Assembly: GCF_905220365.1 (NCBI RefSeq)
Contig: NC_061137.1
Span: 13,172,001-13,236,000 of the forward strand
Length of the DNA stretch: 64,000 nt
Origin: Vanessa cardui
Lineage: Eukaryota > Arthropoda > Insecta > Lepidoptera > Nymphalidae
Direction of reading: 5' to 3'
The translations under genes were made by a program, and so were the position numbers. How positions within the stretch are numbered: the first letter of the stretch is position 1; each line of letters begins with the position of its first letter. This document shows positions 1-11,956 of this stretch, one piece after another. The notes below the pieces were generated by a model. The model did not search any database and was not told the origin of the DNA. It saw nothing but the letters and a program-made list of their open reading frames with translations.

Positions 1-68
1 AAGCGTAGTCTCCGACATGAGTTATTGCCGTTATATTATGTACGATTATTTCTGAACTAAACTGAGAC

Positions 69-265
69 GAGATGGCCCAGTGGTTAGTACGCGTGCATCT
101 TAACTGATCATTGCGGGTTCAAACCCAAGCAAACACCACTGAATATTCATGTGCTTAACGTGAAGAAAACATCTTGAGGAAACCTGCATGTGTCAAATTT
201 CATAGAAATTCTGTCACATGTGTATTCCTTCAACCCGCAATGGAACAGTGGTGTGGTCGTTTAGT
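69..265 (+). repeat. tRNA-derived SINE (family A), 3'-truncated
   Basis: It has an A-box-like TGGCCCAGTGGTTAG and a B-box-like GGTTCAAACCC 40 bp later, followed by the family body (CATCTTGAGGAAACCTGCATG, CAACCCGCAATGGAACAG). About fourteen copies lie in the window. Confidence 0.8.
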
Positions 266-914
266 TTTAGTGTGTTTAAGTGCAGAATACGTGTGTATGT
301 CAGTGGACACCTAAACTGCGGAACCTATATTGTTTTGTGTTTTTCAGTTGGTCCCTGGGTATTATTATAGCTTAGACTGGGCTGTCGGGGACTAGACGTG
401 GCGCTCCAATCGGAATTATTTTTCAACTAATAAATAAAATTTTAAGAATTAAACTTTTTTATGATTTAAATAAAACATCAAAAATTTTTGGCATCCTCAT
501 TGCTTTTTTATGATTTTTTCTTTATAATTGGAACCATTTTTTTTTGTTTTTGTTTCGGATACTTATAAAGGTAATAATTCTGTTTAATTACAATAAAGAA
601 AATAATAATTTAGATATCATTTAAGAATGCAAATTTACGTCCAACAACAATTTACGAACAAGGCCTACGTACCCTAAGACATATTATCAATTTGTAGTAT
701 ATTAAAAACCAATAAAACAATGTGAGAACGAACCTATTCTATTATATATATATATATATATAAACACATTTGCATATAACTTATTATTAACATCAAATGA
801 TTACTAATAAAATCTATTAACAGATAAAGAAATTTCAAAATTAGAAATAACAAGTGAAATAAAAATAAATGCCTAGGAAATTATGACTACACTGATTTTA
901 AGGCACACAGTTCC

Positions 915-1120
915 CTAAGTCGAAGTAAACTTAATTTAGAATAAAACTGATCAACTCAATACGACTTTAGTTTTCCAAAAATTCGTTGACAAACATGCAC
1001 TTACGAAATTAAACACACTTGGAAGCCCAAATGGATCATCATACTGAAATATAATTAAATTCAAACAATATTACACACATACATATCGAACTGATAACCT
1101 CCTTTTTGTAGAAGTCGGTT
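915..1120 (+). repeat. Dispersed repeat (family J)
   Basis: ACAAACATGCACTTACGAAA, GGAAGCCCAAATGGATCATC and CGAACTGATAACCTCCTTTT then AGAAGTCGGTTT. It pairs with 45912-46125. Confidence 0.5.
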
Positions 1121-2493
1121 TAAAATATATTAGTTTACTACATATTGTTAAAATTTGTAAAGTTCTATAACGTTAATAAAATTTATGTATATTCTTAATA
1201 ACATCAATACGATATCTTGTCACAGCTGACTTATTCGTAAATATTGAGGGTAGTTGAATAATTTGTCAAACGATATTACCTAATGAACGTGAAGTGATAC
1301 ATTAATTATAATATTGTATTGGAAAGGCTGTTCAGTTAATAAAAAGTGTTCTATAATTGTTTGTGATCATATCAACTTGGTTTGGATGAAATGTTTTCAA
1401 CTTTACAATGAAAAACTCAGTCGAGGTAAGTTGGTATTCATTAAATTACTTAAAGTTATTGTGGTGGTAGAAAGAATTTCTGTTTCTGTTTATGCTACCA
1501 AACACTAATAGTTTTTATTGCCAGTGAGCAAGGTAGGCGTCATATGACTTGTATAATGGAATGTGGTCACCAACACTGATAGACATTAGCGCAGTATTAC
1601 AAGTGTACAATAGAATTAATTATATCCCTTGCACCAGACATCCTTCAAACAGGAAAACAACAGCATTAAGTACTGCTCAGTTGTAGAAATAGTGTGTAAC
1701 TGATGCCTACTATTAGGAATTAAGTCTAAGTCAAAAAGCTTTATTCAAAATGGAAGTGTTTACACTGTATTATTAGTAGTCGAAAATCTACTACCGATTC
1801 GGAATATAATACCTCAGACCTGAGAAGAACCAAAAGAAACTCAGCGGGATCTATTTTTTTTTATAATATCATTTTACAATATACAATAATAAAACTAACT
1901 ATTGCTAACGTATCTTAAGAAGTATTATTATTATGTGTAAATTTACAATAATATTCAATTGTATCAAGTAGGATTTCGGTACCATCAATGCTTTTCGAAC
2001 TAAGTAAATAAAAGTCCCAGCGCTGGGCAAACTGTACAACCATCAACATGAATTTATAAATGCTTATACATACATAATTAGTTATCAATAGTAATTAATT
2101 AAAAACATGTTAATTCAATAACACTGCGATAAGATTAAGATAAGTTAAGACTTTATTCCAAATACCTGTATGTGAAATTTCAAAGTTTAATCTAAACTCA
2201 AAATTGGATCAATACAAAAGTTTACTCACCTAATTTATGTTTTTATTATTAAAATAAAATTAAATAATAATAGTAGTATACAGTGTCCTTTGTTTTAGTT
2301 TGTATTTCATTGATATTATTAATAATGACCCCGCCTCGGATTCGAACGGTTGCAATTTAATACGACACCGGTGTAAGCTCGGGAGTATTGACGTTATCTC
2401 GCAGTTTTTAGATTTTGATCACTAGTTTCGGAAAGCCCAATATATATAAACCTATAAATTTAATATAATTATCTCTTTATAAGTGTATGATGA
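1121..2493. other. AT-rich DNA with no recognised gene
   Basis: A trace of a retroelement tail lies at about 1785-1850 (ATCTACTACCGATTCGGAAT, AAGAAACTCAGCGG). No splice-linked coding frame seen. Confidence 0.45.
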
Positions 2494-2797
2494 GCTGAGA
2501 TGGCCCAGTGGTTAGAACGCGTGCATCTTAACCGATGATTGCGGGTTCAAACCCAGGCAAGCACCACTATATATATGTGCTTAATTTGCGTTTATAATTC
2601 ATCTCGTGCTCGGCGGTGAAGGAAAACATCGTGAGGAAACCTGCATGTGTCTCATTTCATCGAAATTCTGCCACATGTGCATTCCACCAACCCGCATTGG
2701 AACAACGTGGTGCAATACGTTCCAAACCCTCTCGTTAATGGAAGAGGAGGCCTTACCTCAGCAGTGGGAAATGTACAGGCTGTTACTTTACTTTTAC
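2494..2797 (+). repeat. tRNA-derived SINE (family A), near full length
   Basis: Best-preserved copy: tRNA-like head with A and B boxes, the body CTCGGCGGTGAAGGAAAACATCG, and the tail GCAGTGGGAAATGTACAGGCTG followed by a simple CTTTA repeat. Open frames inside it are not genes. Confidence 0.88.
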
Positions 2798-3014
2798 TTT
2801 ACTAAATGATAAACGGCAGTCTAAATCCTTGACAATATTTAAGCATCGTTTGAAAAACTATTACCTATCCATTTCTAAATAATGTATGCTATGCACTTAG
2901 TGAACGACTTAAAAGGAGAGATAACATAAATACTAGTAATTCCTTTATTAACTTTATTTATTTTTTATTACTTTGAAACAGTTATAAAGATATATATTTA
3001 TGTCAATATAAATA

Positions 3015-3222
3015 AATAAATTTGAGACAACATCACATACCTACATTACTCCGATACAAATGTAAGTAGCTAAAGCACTTGTGTTATGGAAAATCAGAAG
3101 TAACGTTACCACAAACACTCAGACCAAGACAGCATATAAAACTAATGACAATCTACATCGACGCGGCCGGGAATCGAACCCGAGACCTCGGTGTACACAC
3201 CACTCGACCACGGAACTCGTCA
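3015..3222 (-). repeat. tRNA-related SINE (family C), reverse
   Basis: The reverse strand reads a tRNA-like head (GGTCGAGTGG, then GGGTTCGATTCCCGGC) and a tail ending in CATCACATAC and an A/T-rich run. Other copies lie near 10718, 25244, 30186, 33884, 36449 and 57944. Confidence 0.75.
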
Positions 3223-3756
3223 CAATTTGAGGCATTGCTAGTATTCTATAAAAACGTTTATATGCATACATAGCACTATCGTTAGTTTTCAAACAAACGT
3301 GCTTTTTAACTTCGGTCCCAGGTGGCGCATTTGCTGTCCGCCTACAAAATTAATAAAAAAGTAATGTCACTTAAGTAATTATTGATGCATTAACTAAAAG
3401 ACTGGGCGTTTCGCACTACTGGGAATTTGTATTCTCTTTTGCTTTTGATTTCACTTTTGTTGCCTCATTCTAATGTTCTGCTTGCTCAAGTTGATGTCAA
3501 GAAAGAAAGAGAGCCTACCACATGTCAACCCCCTAAAACGCGAGAAAAGCCGCGGGCTACAGCCAGTTTTTATACAAATATCTTACTGGACTTTATATAT
3601 TAAATAGTCAAATACAAAATTATTTCTACAGTGCGATTCTGTATTGCACTTTGAATCTCACTGGTGAAATATTGAACTGAAGATGTGACGCTATTTTGAT
3701 CCGTATCGTACGAGTATCTTATAAATATTATAGTCAGTCAGTCATATTCATAGCCG

Positions 3757-3975
3757 TCGACATGTCCCAGTGGTTAGAAAGCGTTCATCGTAACTGATGA
3801 TTGCAGGTCCAAACCCAAGCACCTTTAAATTATCATGTGCTTAATTTGTGTTTATAATTCACCTCGTGCTCAGCGGTAAATGTTAACATATGAGGAAATT
3901 TGTCGTGTCTCCAAAATCGACGTATTGGAATTAGCTCCAAACCTTCCCCTCAAAGGAAGAGAAGGCCTACATACA
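3757..3975 (+). repeat. Degraded tRNA-derived SINE (family A)
   Basis: It shares the CCCAGTGGTTAGAAAGCG head, CTCAGCGGTAAATG and AGGAAGAGAAGGCCT blocks with family A, with deletions. A microsatellite-like ACATACATACAT run follows. Confidence 0.65.
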
Positions 3976-4089
3976 TACATACACGCACACATGCACACTA
4001 ATATAATATACGTACAGTTTCAAACAATTTATTAACATAAGAATTAACAACATTAAATGCCTAAATATATATACAAATATGAACTAAAA

Positions 4090-4225
4090 CTAGTTACTGT
4101 ATAAATCTTGACCGCGTGGAATGGTGGCAAGAATGCTAGCAGCATTTCCCCGTTGAATCGCAATTCCAATCCTCTGGGCAAAAAACGAACCAGCCCTCCT
4201 GTCACCAGTGGAGGCAATGAGGCGA
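4090..4225 (+). repeat. Dispersed repeat (family K)
   Basis: It contains GAATCGCAATTCCAATCC, AACGAACCAGCCCTCCTGTC and ACCAGTGGAGGCAATG. Reverse copies lie at 10183-10315 and 18412-18540, and a fragment at about 42995-43060. A retroelement 3' end is likely, but its class was not recognised. Confidence 0.55.
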
Positions 4226-4617
4226 AGTGTTATACTTTTGATGAATTAATTAGTATAGCTTTATATTATTATATTTTATTATATTTTATAACAATATTAA
4301 TTAGTATAGTTTTCGAAAATGGAACAATATGACATCGAAAAATTTGTAATGGTCTTTCATAATGTTGTTTTCGTTTCAATTAAACCTCCGAAGTTCCTCT
4401 TCGATAAAATATCTGATCGAAAACCTTTTCCATTGGATTAATATTTTCTCCAATTCCATTTCAAGAACATTTCTCCTTTCAAAATAAAAAGTAAAAAGTA
4501 CATTTGTTTTTCTTTTTCACTTGTATTACATTTCTGGATGAAAGGTAACATCGTGTCACTAAGCCGTACTCCGTGACACATGGAGTGCAACGCCGGCCAT
4601 GTCATAGTATACACACA

Positions 4618-4980
4618 AAATAAAATGACTAGCTATATTTAAATAAAACTAGTTATTACGGATTTTAATCGCGTATATTATTTATTTTGGACATCCCGAC
4701 GTTTCGAGCACTTTACAGCGTTCGTGGTCACGGGTAGCCTAAGGTGGCATTTGTCTATTTGATTCTTAAATTTTCATTTTTAGTCTTAAATTTTCGCGAT
4801 TATTACACATTTAAATAAAACTAATTATAACGGATTTGAATCGCGTATAAAAATAATCTACCCGTGACCACGAACACTGTAATGTGCTCGAAACGTCGGG
4901 ATGTTTAAAAAAATAAAAAAATAATTAATATACGCGATTCAAATCCATTATAATTAGTTTTATTTAAATATTAAGATAAT
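4618..4980. mobile_element. Penelope-like element terminal remnant, inverted pair
   Basis: Two copies of a terminal motif (CATCCCGACGTTTCGAGCAC and TTTACAGCGTTCGTGGTCAC) face each other (4690-4735 and 4858-4905), flanked by AACGGATTTGAATCGCG arms. The same motif flanks the GIY-YIG fragment at 32 kb, which ties it to Penelope-like elements. No coding part remains here. Confidence 0.6.
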
Positions 4981-5529
4981 TAAAAAGAATAAACATAAAA
5001 TAAATTTCACAAAGTAAGCAGATGTCTTCAAATATCATACTTAATTAACTCCATCCCAAATATTGTCTGGCACTGTACCCAGGCCGCAGGCGTTATTACC
5101 TCTGAAAGGCTAATACTAAGGCTATTTGCGCTTATTATCTGGCTCTTAAGCCAAAACACTCTTGTGAAACAAATAAAATAAACACATATAATTATGTAAA
5201 ACTTCGGCAAAAGTAATGAAGTTACTAAATTACCCTAATAGGTATTATAGATTTAATTATTTGGTAGCTTTCTATTCTCATAATTGCAATAATTAGTAAT
5301 ATTGTGTTCTGGTACAAAGTGTGAGCGAGATCACGATATAAACAAGAGAGATAACATATTACTTCTCAAGGTCAAGGGCCCCCTTTTGACAATATAAAGA
5401 ATTCTAAGCATATAAATGATAAAGTGAGTGCATCTTACTACTAAACCCATCCTTTTTACATTGTCAAAGCTTATAGACGACGGTGACCACTTAATACCAG
5501 GTAGCACATAAGCCTGCCCCCATACTATT

Positions 5530-5985
5530 TTTAATCTATATTAATATTGTAAAAGTGACTCTGTATTTATGTCTTTCGCTCTTTCACGACCAAACAGCTG
5601 AACCGAATTTGGTGTGAAGCAAACGTGATAACTCCAAGAAAAAACATAGGCTACTTTTCAAAGGACTGAAAAAAAGGATGAGGTTCTCAATACGACCCGT
5701 ATGTTTTTTTCTATGTTTGTTACGCGATAACTCCGCCAATTATGAACCTCAAGGGTGGTCCCATTTAAATTTAATAATCAAAAAACAACCCCCAAGGGTG
5801 GAAAATTGGGGATGAACTATTTTATACGCAATATCTCCGCCGATTATAAACCAATTTGAACGATTATTTCTTTTTGTGTTCACGCATTTGAAGTCGGTTT
5901 ATTTTTATTACAAATTATTTGCTTGGCACTTCACAACTACCAAACAAAACGCGAGAGAAGACGCAGGCGATTACTAGTCTATAAG
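5530..5985 (+). repeat. Mosaic of the GTGAAAGTAACTCTGTCTGT-type repeat with an insertion
   Basis: The left part (5530-5660) and the right end (5930-5985, CAAAACGCGAGAGAAG) belong to one family. Between them sits about 250 bp with AAAAAAAGGATGAGGTTCTC and TTTGAAGTCGGTT ends, resembling the hairpin-tailed repeat family found at 24, 39 and 47 kb. Confidence 0.5.
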
Positions 5986-6344
5986 ACAATGGCTATGTCT
6001 AATTAAATTTGAACATAAATTAAAAGAAAGTTAACCGGTATTAACATTAACCGGTTCCGTAGCTTCAGTTACTTCGCAAAGCGTTAGCTGTAGTGTGCGT
6101 TTATTTCGGCCGACGGTGCACGATACACACTTAGGGCAGACGTAATGTGGTTGACCAGAACACGGTTTCGCTTTTTGCCCGGTCCGTTCCGTCCGGTCTG
6201 TCATAATCGCGTTTTGACTTTCTCCTTGAGAGAAAAAGAGAATTTTTTTCTATTTAATTTATGCGTGTTGCAGTTTTATTATAAAATATACTGCAATATA
6301 CTAAAACCTTCTCTGAAACATGCATTTTTTCTGGTATATGTTAT

Positions 6345-6645
6345 TTTTTTTTTTATGGTATAGTTGGCGGACGAGCATATGGGCCACTGATGGTAAGTGG
6401 TCACCATTACCCATACAATAATGAAGCTGTAAGAAATATTAACTATTCCTTACATCGTCAATGTGCCACCGACCTTGGGAACTAAGATGTTATGTCCCTT
6501 GTGCCTGTAGTTACACTGGCTCACTCACCCTTCAAACCGGAACACAACAATACTGAGTACTGTTGTTTGGCGGTAGAATAACTGATGAGTGGGTGGTACC
6601 TACCCAGACGGGCTTGCACAAAGCCCTGCCACCAAGTAAATGTTG
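6345..6645 (-). repeat. Metulj-like SINE, reverse
   Basis: The reverse strand reads TGGTGGCAGGGCTTTGTGCA, then GGTACCACCCACTCATCAG, ACAGGCACAAGGGACATAAC, GACCACTTACCATCAG and GCTCGTCCGCCAACTATACC with a poly-A end. It resembles a family named Metulj in Heliconius (name from memory). The minus ORF here is repeat. Confidence 0.82.
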
Positions 6646-6866
6646 CTAAACTATTCCAGTAAGGTGTTAAGAAACTAATGTTTGTTATATTTATAGATAA
6701 CAACGTAACGAACGAGTGCTAAACGCATCGTAGTGTGTGTAATATATATTTTACTATCTTGTCCATGTGTTTTTGTTGCATATTTAAAAATAATATTAAC
6801 TTTTTGCATTTTTCAAATTTAATATACCACAATCGCATATTAACCATAGTTTCAACACTACACAGT

Positions 6867-7122
6867 ATAAAACCAAGTCGCTTACCGCTGTCTGTCCCTA
6901 TGTATGCTTAGATCTTGAAAATTACACAACAGATTGTTGATGATTCGAGAGGAAGGTTTTTGTAAATAATATACAGACAATATAGTAAAGAAACAGATAA
7001 TTTTGGAAGTTAACCAAAATTACAGTCAAGTTTTAAGGATAAGTCGTAAATAAACAAATTCTGTTGTATATTTAGTACCAATATTACACCCGCACAAAGT
7101 CAGGGCGGGTCGCTTGTATATA
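6867..7122 (+). repeat. Dispersed repeat (family L)
   Basis: It starts AACCAAGTCGCTTACCGCTG then TCTGTCCCTATGTATGCTTA, and ends near GGCGGGTCGCTTGTA. Related copies lie at 19545-19757 (+) and 38385-38650 (-). No coding capacity; class uncertain. Confidence 0.55.
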
Positions 7123-7471
7123 AACAAATGCAATTTTTGTATTATACACTAAAATAATCATAAAAATATTGTTATTCTAACTATTTTGCGTTAAATAAAC
7201 ACGCAAATTAAACTCAATTTAGGCGTAATTATAACCGCAACACTCAAAATAACTTATTTAACTATATTGTCACATAAACGTACAAACACAATTATGATAT
7301 TGGTTTTGCCAATATGTGTTTAATATTATAAATTATTAATTATTATTTATGTTCGTTAGAGTTATATTTTTAATATGATAATGTAATTAGTAAGTGATGT
7401 TTTTTGTACTACCTATTGTTCTATATTTCTAGTGTTTCATACCCAAAGGGCAAAACTGATTTTAGTACGTT

Positions 7472-7672
7472 TTACTTGGCACTCACCAGTTATTCTACCG
7501 CCAAATAACAGTACTGAGTATTGTTTTGTTGGGTTAGTGAGCCAGTGTAACTACAGGCACGAGGGACATAACATCATCAGCGTCATTATCTATGGGTGAT
7601 GGTGACCACTTACCATCAAGTGGCCCATGTGCTCGTCCGCCAACCTATACCATAAAAAAAAAGAAAAAAAAT
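7472..7672 (+). repeat. Metulj-like SINE, 5'-deleted
   Basis: It carries TTATTCTACCGCC, GTGAGCCAGTGTAACTACAG, GGTGACCACTTACCATCA and CCAACCTATACC followed by an A-rich tail. Confidence 0.78.
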
Positions 7673-7796
7673 AGTAATAAAATAGTAATAATCACGACTC
7701 CGCTGCCCCTCAGTCTGTCACCAAGCTACTTCTCACAAACCATTAGCGTTATAGTCACTTTAAATGTTCACACATGATTTACTTATTTACGTTATA

Positions 7797-8005
7797 TATG
7801 AAGGTGCACTGGCGCATTGGCCACTTGATGGCCAATGGTCTCAAGAGTACAGAGAGATTGATATTGTAAGAAATTTTAGTCATTCCTCTTAACGTAAATA
7901 CTGGTGGTGTATCGGTGTACTGTATCCCATTACACCTCAATTTCTCTCTTCCTAAGCTGAGTACCCTTCAAACTGCAATAGATCAGTGTGTATTGGTTTG
8001 AAAAA
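7797..8005 (-). repeat. Degraded Metulj-like SINE, reverse
   Basis: Recognisable pieces in reverse order are a GGCCACTTGATGGCCAATGG block, TGTAAGAAATTTTAGTCATT and ACCCTTCAAACTGCAATA. Many substitutions indicate an old copy. Confidence 0.5.
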
Positions 8006-10182
8006 TAGGTGAGTCAGCCAATCAAAAGGTAAAACATAATGTCTTAGTTGTCAAGATTTTTTGCGCAATGATGGTTTAACTTATAGCGCCAATGCTTATG
8101 GACATAGTGACCAGTAACCATAATGTAGCCTAAATGTCAGTGCTTCATCTCTATCACCAAAGTAACTAAGAATTTTCGAACTTTAAATTTGAAACATTTT
8201 CATTCACTCGGGGATACGGAACGTGCTGTACCATTAGTCCAATGAAGCAAACGGATTGGTTGAATGAAAACTATTTCGACAGGGTTTTCAAGATGGCTGA
8301 GTTATTAGTAAGCTCAAATTCAAACTCAAATAATTTTATTCAATGTAGAAGCATCACACTTTTCGGAAAAAGAAACACCCTGACCTGTGAAAAACCGACG
8401 AAAGAAATTAATTAAATACATATTGTATATGAATAGAAACAGCCAGGAGTCGATCGTTTCATTTCCAAGGTGTGCTATCAAACATAAACTCACCAATTGT
8501 ATAGTAACCTTTTGCACACAAGCGTTCCTTAACATTTTTTTTTATTTGGTAACATTCAATCACTTAAGTAATTTAAATTTGAGCAGCTGTACAATATTCC
8601 ATCAAGTGAGTCTTCTTTTCGTTTGCTAGCTAAAACAATAAAAAAAAACAACAAAATTACCTGACCATATACGTTTTTTAGAGGTTTATAATTCTTATTA
8701 TTTGTGTTCAGTATTAAGCCGTATCTTTTGTCTAAGTTTGTGCTAGTTTTTCTTATTAATTTAAGAGTGTATTATTATTGTATTGTTATTCAAAGCTTTA
8801 ATGATGTTACACTGTTGTGTTGTGTCCACTGCATTGGTTCGAGTAGTTTTGATTGCACTGTTTTTGAGAATTGGTGGACACCAATGGTTTTTCATATAAA
8901 TAAATAATAAACTATGCGTGATACAGAAAACTAGTCTAATTCATATTAACAAACAGCTGTTCGTTGTCACAATTGAGCATTTCATAAGGGTCGAAGACGC
9001 AGCAAGAAGGCTAAATGATGATTAAGTTGGAATACTTAGGCAAACAGTTCAAGGAACCGTATAAAGCCATATGTCAAGTTTTCCTCAATTTTCATAATTC
9101 AAATATAATTCTAATTTATTCATGAAATATGTTTTTACGCAACTTGCGACTTTTTAGAGCGTTGTTACGTAAAGACAAAATTTTACTGACTTATAACGGT
9201 TTCTTTTTCTTGGCGTTAGGGCTTTGTACAAACTTGTCTATATAGGTTTCATTCAATAATTAGATACTCTACTGTAATCCGCTTTAAAGGGAGAGAGCCA
9301 GAAAAACAACAGACATAAAAGAAATATCGTTTTATCAAACATGGCGAATTAATGTGATGTAAGGAATGGTTGTACTCTTGTACCGTCAAAGTTTGTTGGT
9401 GATAGTGACCAACAGATAGCACATTTGCCCTTTTACGTAATAAAATATACGTGATCAGTACAATACATTACCAAAACAAACCTCACTTGAATAGAAGACC
9501 AATCCTCCTATGTGATCATGGTAACGAAACGGCACGAAAATTTTATTCGCATCTATCTTCGATCAAACGGCAAATCTGTTGTGTTAGTGGAATACGAAAT
9601 CGGCTAAACGGCAACAATTATATTTTGATTTGATAGCGATTTAACGATAGGTTTGTCGAATTGGACCTATTTTATATAACATAAAAACCATTATCTTCCA
9701 TCAATCGTTGACATGCTTCTATTCAAACTTGGAATGAAATAAGCAAATATGATGTGTCAGTTATAACACTAAGTCTAAACTAACGTAACCTCGAAGAAAC
9801 AACAAAGTCTCGGATTCAAAGTTAGAATAGTATCACAGTGCTTATATGCTTAATTTGTGTTTCAGGACAGTTGCGTTAATAACACTTCGTAATTATATTC
9901 ATGAATCCGCTGTGAAGCAACAAGATAAAATAATTTACAGGTCTTCTGTTAAAATTGTGGTGGTATTTTCTCAATAGAGCGTTATGTATGTGTAGCAAAA
10001 AATCGCTTTAAAATCTATAGCTCTGTTACAAATTATTAGAATATAATAAGCTTAATGATATCCTTTAAAAAAAGGAAAAGCTGAAGTAAAAATATGATCA
10101 AAATATTCGTGTCTTATTTTAAATGACTTTTTTGTCCCACTTGTGCAAAAAGTATTCATTAAAAGTATAACACGTAACTGTT
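8005..10182. other. AT-rich DNA with no recognised gene
   Basis: There are short repeat traces: a retroelement-tail-like stretch near 8305-8395 and a scrap of Metulj head at 9212-9250. No exon with codon bias and splice sites was recognised. The ORFs of 60-80 codons here look like chance frames. Confidence 0.5.
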
Positions 10183-10315
10183 TTTGCCACCACTTGTGAC
10201 AGGAAGACTGGTTCGTTTTTTGCCTAGTGGATCGGAATTTCAGTTCCGATGTAGCATTCTTACTACCGTTTCACACGGTCAAGATTTATACAGTAACTAT
10301 TTTTACTTCATATTT
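10183..10315 (-). repeat. Dispersed repeat (family K), reverse
   Basis: Reverse complement of the 4090 repeat: CTTGTGACAGGAAGACTGGT, GGAATTTCAGTTCCGATG and GTCAAGATTTATACAGTAAC. Confidence 0.55.
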
Positions 10316-10443
10316 CTATATATTCGTGGAATGAATATTAATACTTCATCTGACTTTTGAAATAAATATTATAAGTACGCATTTGCTTGTTCCATTTTTT
10401 TACAATAATCTGTTATACATTTTTATCGTATAACCTTTATATA

Positions 10444-10455
10444 ATGCGTTCGTTC
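10444..10455 (+). CDS. Possible first coding exon (Met-Arg-Ser-Phe) of the zinc-finger gene
   Basis: An ATG followed by three codons runs directly into a consensus donor GTAAGT at 10456. Its phase (0) matches the acceptor at 11281, which would leave an 825-bp intron containing one SINE. A four-codon first exon can occur by chance, so this is only a candidate start. Confidence 0.2.
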
Positions 10456-10717
10456 GTAAGTTGTATAGAAACTAAATACTTCATGGATTTTTGCAAGAGA
10501 AAATATCCGAAAACCTCGATCGCATCCATCCATCTAATCAATTACTAGGCGATCACGAGCGGCCAAACTATCGCATTTACTTCCCAATTATTTCGTAAAC
10601 GGTTTGCCTTTGACTCGCCCTGTCTATCGCTGATTTAAGTCTAGCCCGATTTATCAATCAGACTACAAAAACAGCTTCCATTTCACTACTAATATTTGTT
10701 TTTATTTCCAATATTTG

Positions 10718-10965
10718 ATGACCTCCGTGTTCGATTTGTGTGTACATCGGTTTTCATGGGTACGCCAGATCGGGGTCTCGGGTTTGATTCTGGCTGAGTC
10801 GATGTAGAAAAAGTTCATTAGTTTTCTATGTTGTGTTGGGTCTAGGTGTTTGTGGTATCGTCAATACTTCGATTTTCCATAATACAAGTGCTTTAGCTAC
10901 TTACGTTGGGATCAGAGTAATGTATGTGATATTGTCCAATATTTATTTATTTATTCAATATACAT
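10718..10965 (+). repeat. tRNA-related SINE (family C)
   Basis: It reads GACCTCCGTGTTCGATTTGT, GGTCTCGGGTTTGATTCTGG, TGGGTCTAGGTGTTTGTGGT and GGGATCAGAGTAATGTATGT, then a TTTATTTATTT tail. The head is mutated compared with other copies. Confidence 0.72.
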
Positions 10966-11280
10966 AATATATTCAAATTTTTCCAATAACATGTGACCTC
11001 CAAAATATCTTAAGCTTGGGTAAATCCTAGGGGTTTTTGAAAGTAAAGAATAATAAAAAGCAATTTCAGGACCTTATTGTTAAAGCAAGTTAAAGTATCG
11101 ATATATGAGTATATAATTAAAAGTTATGAATTGCAAATAAAGTTATGGGACGGGGCCAAGGGTCGTATCATCAATACAAGTTGATGATTTTAAAAAATAT
11201 ATGTGTAGTTCCTTCTTATTTGAAAAACTAACGTCAATAGAGCTTTATATTTACTTTGTTTAAATTCATGTTATTTTTAG

Positions 11281-11956
11281 GAACGTTGTATAGTTTGTCA
11301 TCTTGTGTTTTGCTGTGGAGATTGTCGTTGGAGGCATGAAAAGGTCACGCACGGTCTGACGTACGATTGTCCAATTTGCCGAGGTCGAAGATTCCTTTGT
11401 CGACCTGAGGACTTAAATGAAGACTTTATTCAACACCTAACAACAGAACATTTGCCACTACAGTGCAAGAAGTGTAATAAGTTTTTCCTGACAATGGAAG
11501 ACTTTGATGAAATTGATAAATGTACGACTATTTCTGAGCTGGTAGATGAAGATAGAAAGGATTTAAATGTCGACGATAAATTCGATTCAATATATGAAAA
11601 GGTTAACAATAATGATGCTGAGAAATTCGAAGCGATTGTTTCTGTTAATAATTCTACCAAAACAGCTGTTATTACGCCAATCGTACGAAAGAAATATCTT
11701 GTTGATTATGAATCTAGCGACACCGATTATGAAGACAGTCCGAAAGAACGAATTATGGCAACGCCGCATCCAAAATTAGTTCCAAAAACACCAAAATTTA
11801 AAAGGCAACGCATGGCTACGCCTCATGCTAAGAAATTTCTAAGCTTAATGAGACAGCAGGTAGTGGAAGAAGAAGAAAATATTTATATTGAAGATAATGA
11901 TTATGACGATTCACGAATCAGTAAAACAACGCCGTCTAGAAGTGAAAATAACGAAA
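11281..11956 (+). CDS. Zinc-finger gene, exon with both C2H2 fingers
   Basis: The acceptor is a T-rich tract ending in TTTTTAG at 11280 and the donor is AAA|GTAAGT at 11957. The frame is open from the first base (phase 0 in, phase 1 out). It encodes the two C2H2 fingers, an acidic stretch and the basic TPxK patch. A GTG inside the exon is not a real start. Confidence 0.82.

Noticed and set aside
742..765. TATATA run as a TATA box
   Set aside because: A simple dinucleotide repeat with no gene or initiator beside it.
2494..2590. tRNA gene
   Set aside because: A- and B-box-like sequences are present, but the head continues into a conserved SINE body, recurs many times and lacks a proper cloverleaf end. 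The same holds for the family C heads.
11430..11769. Minus-strand and frame-shifted frames over the zinc-finger exon
   Set aside because: Shadows of the sense exon, which has fingers, splice sites and matching phases.
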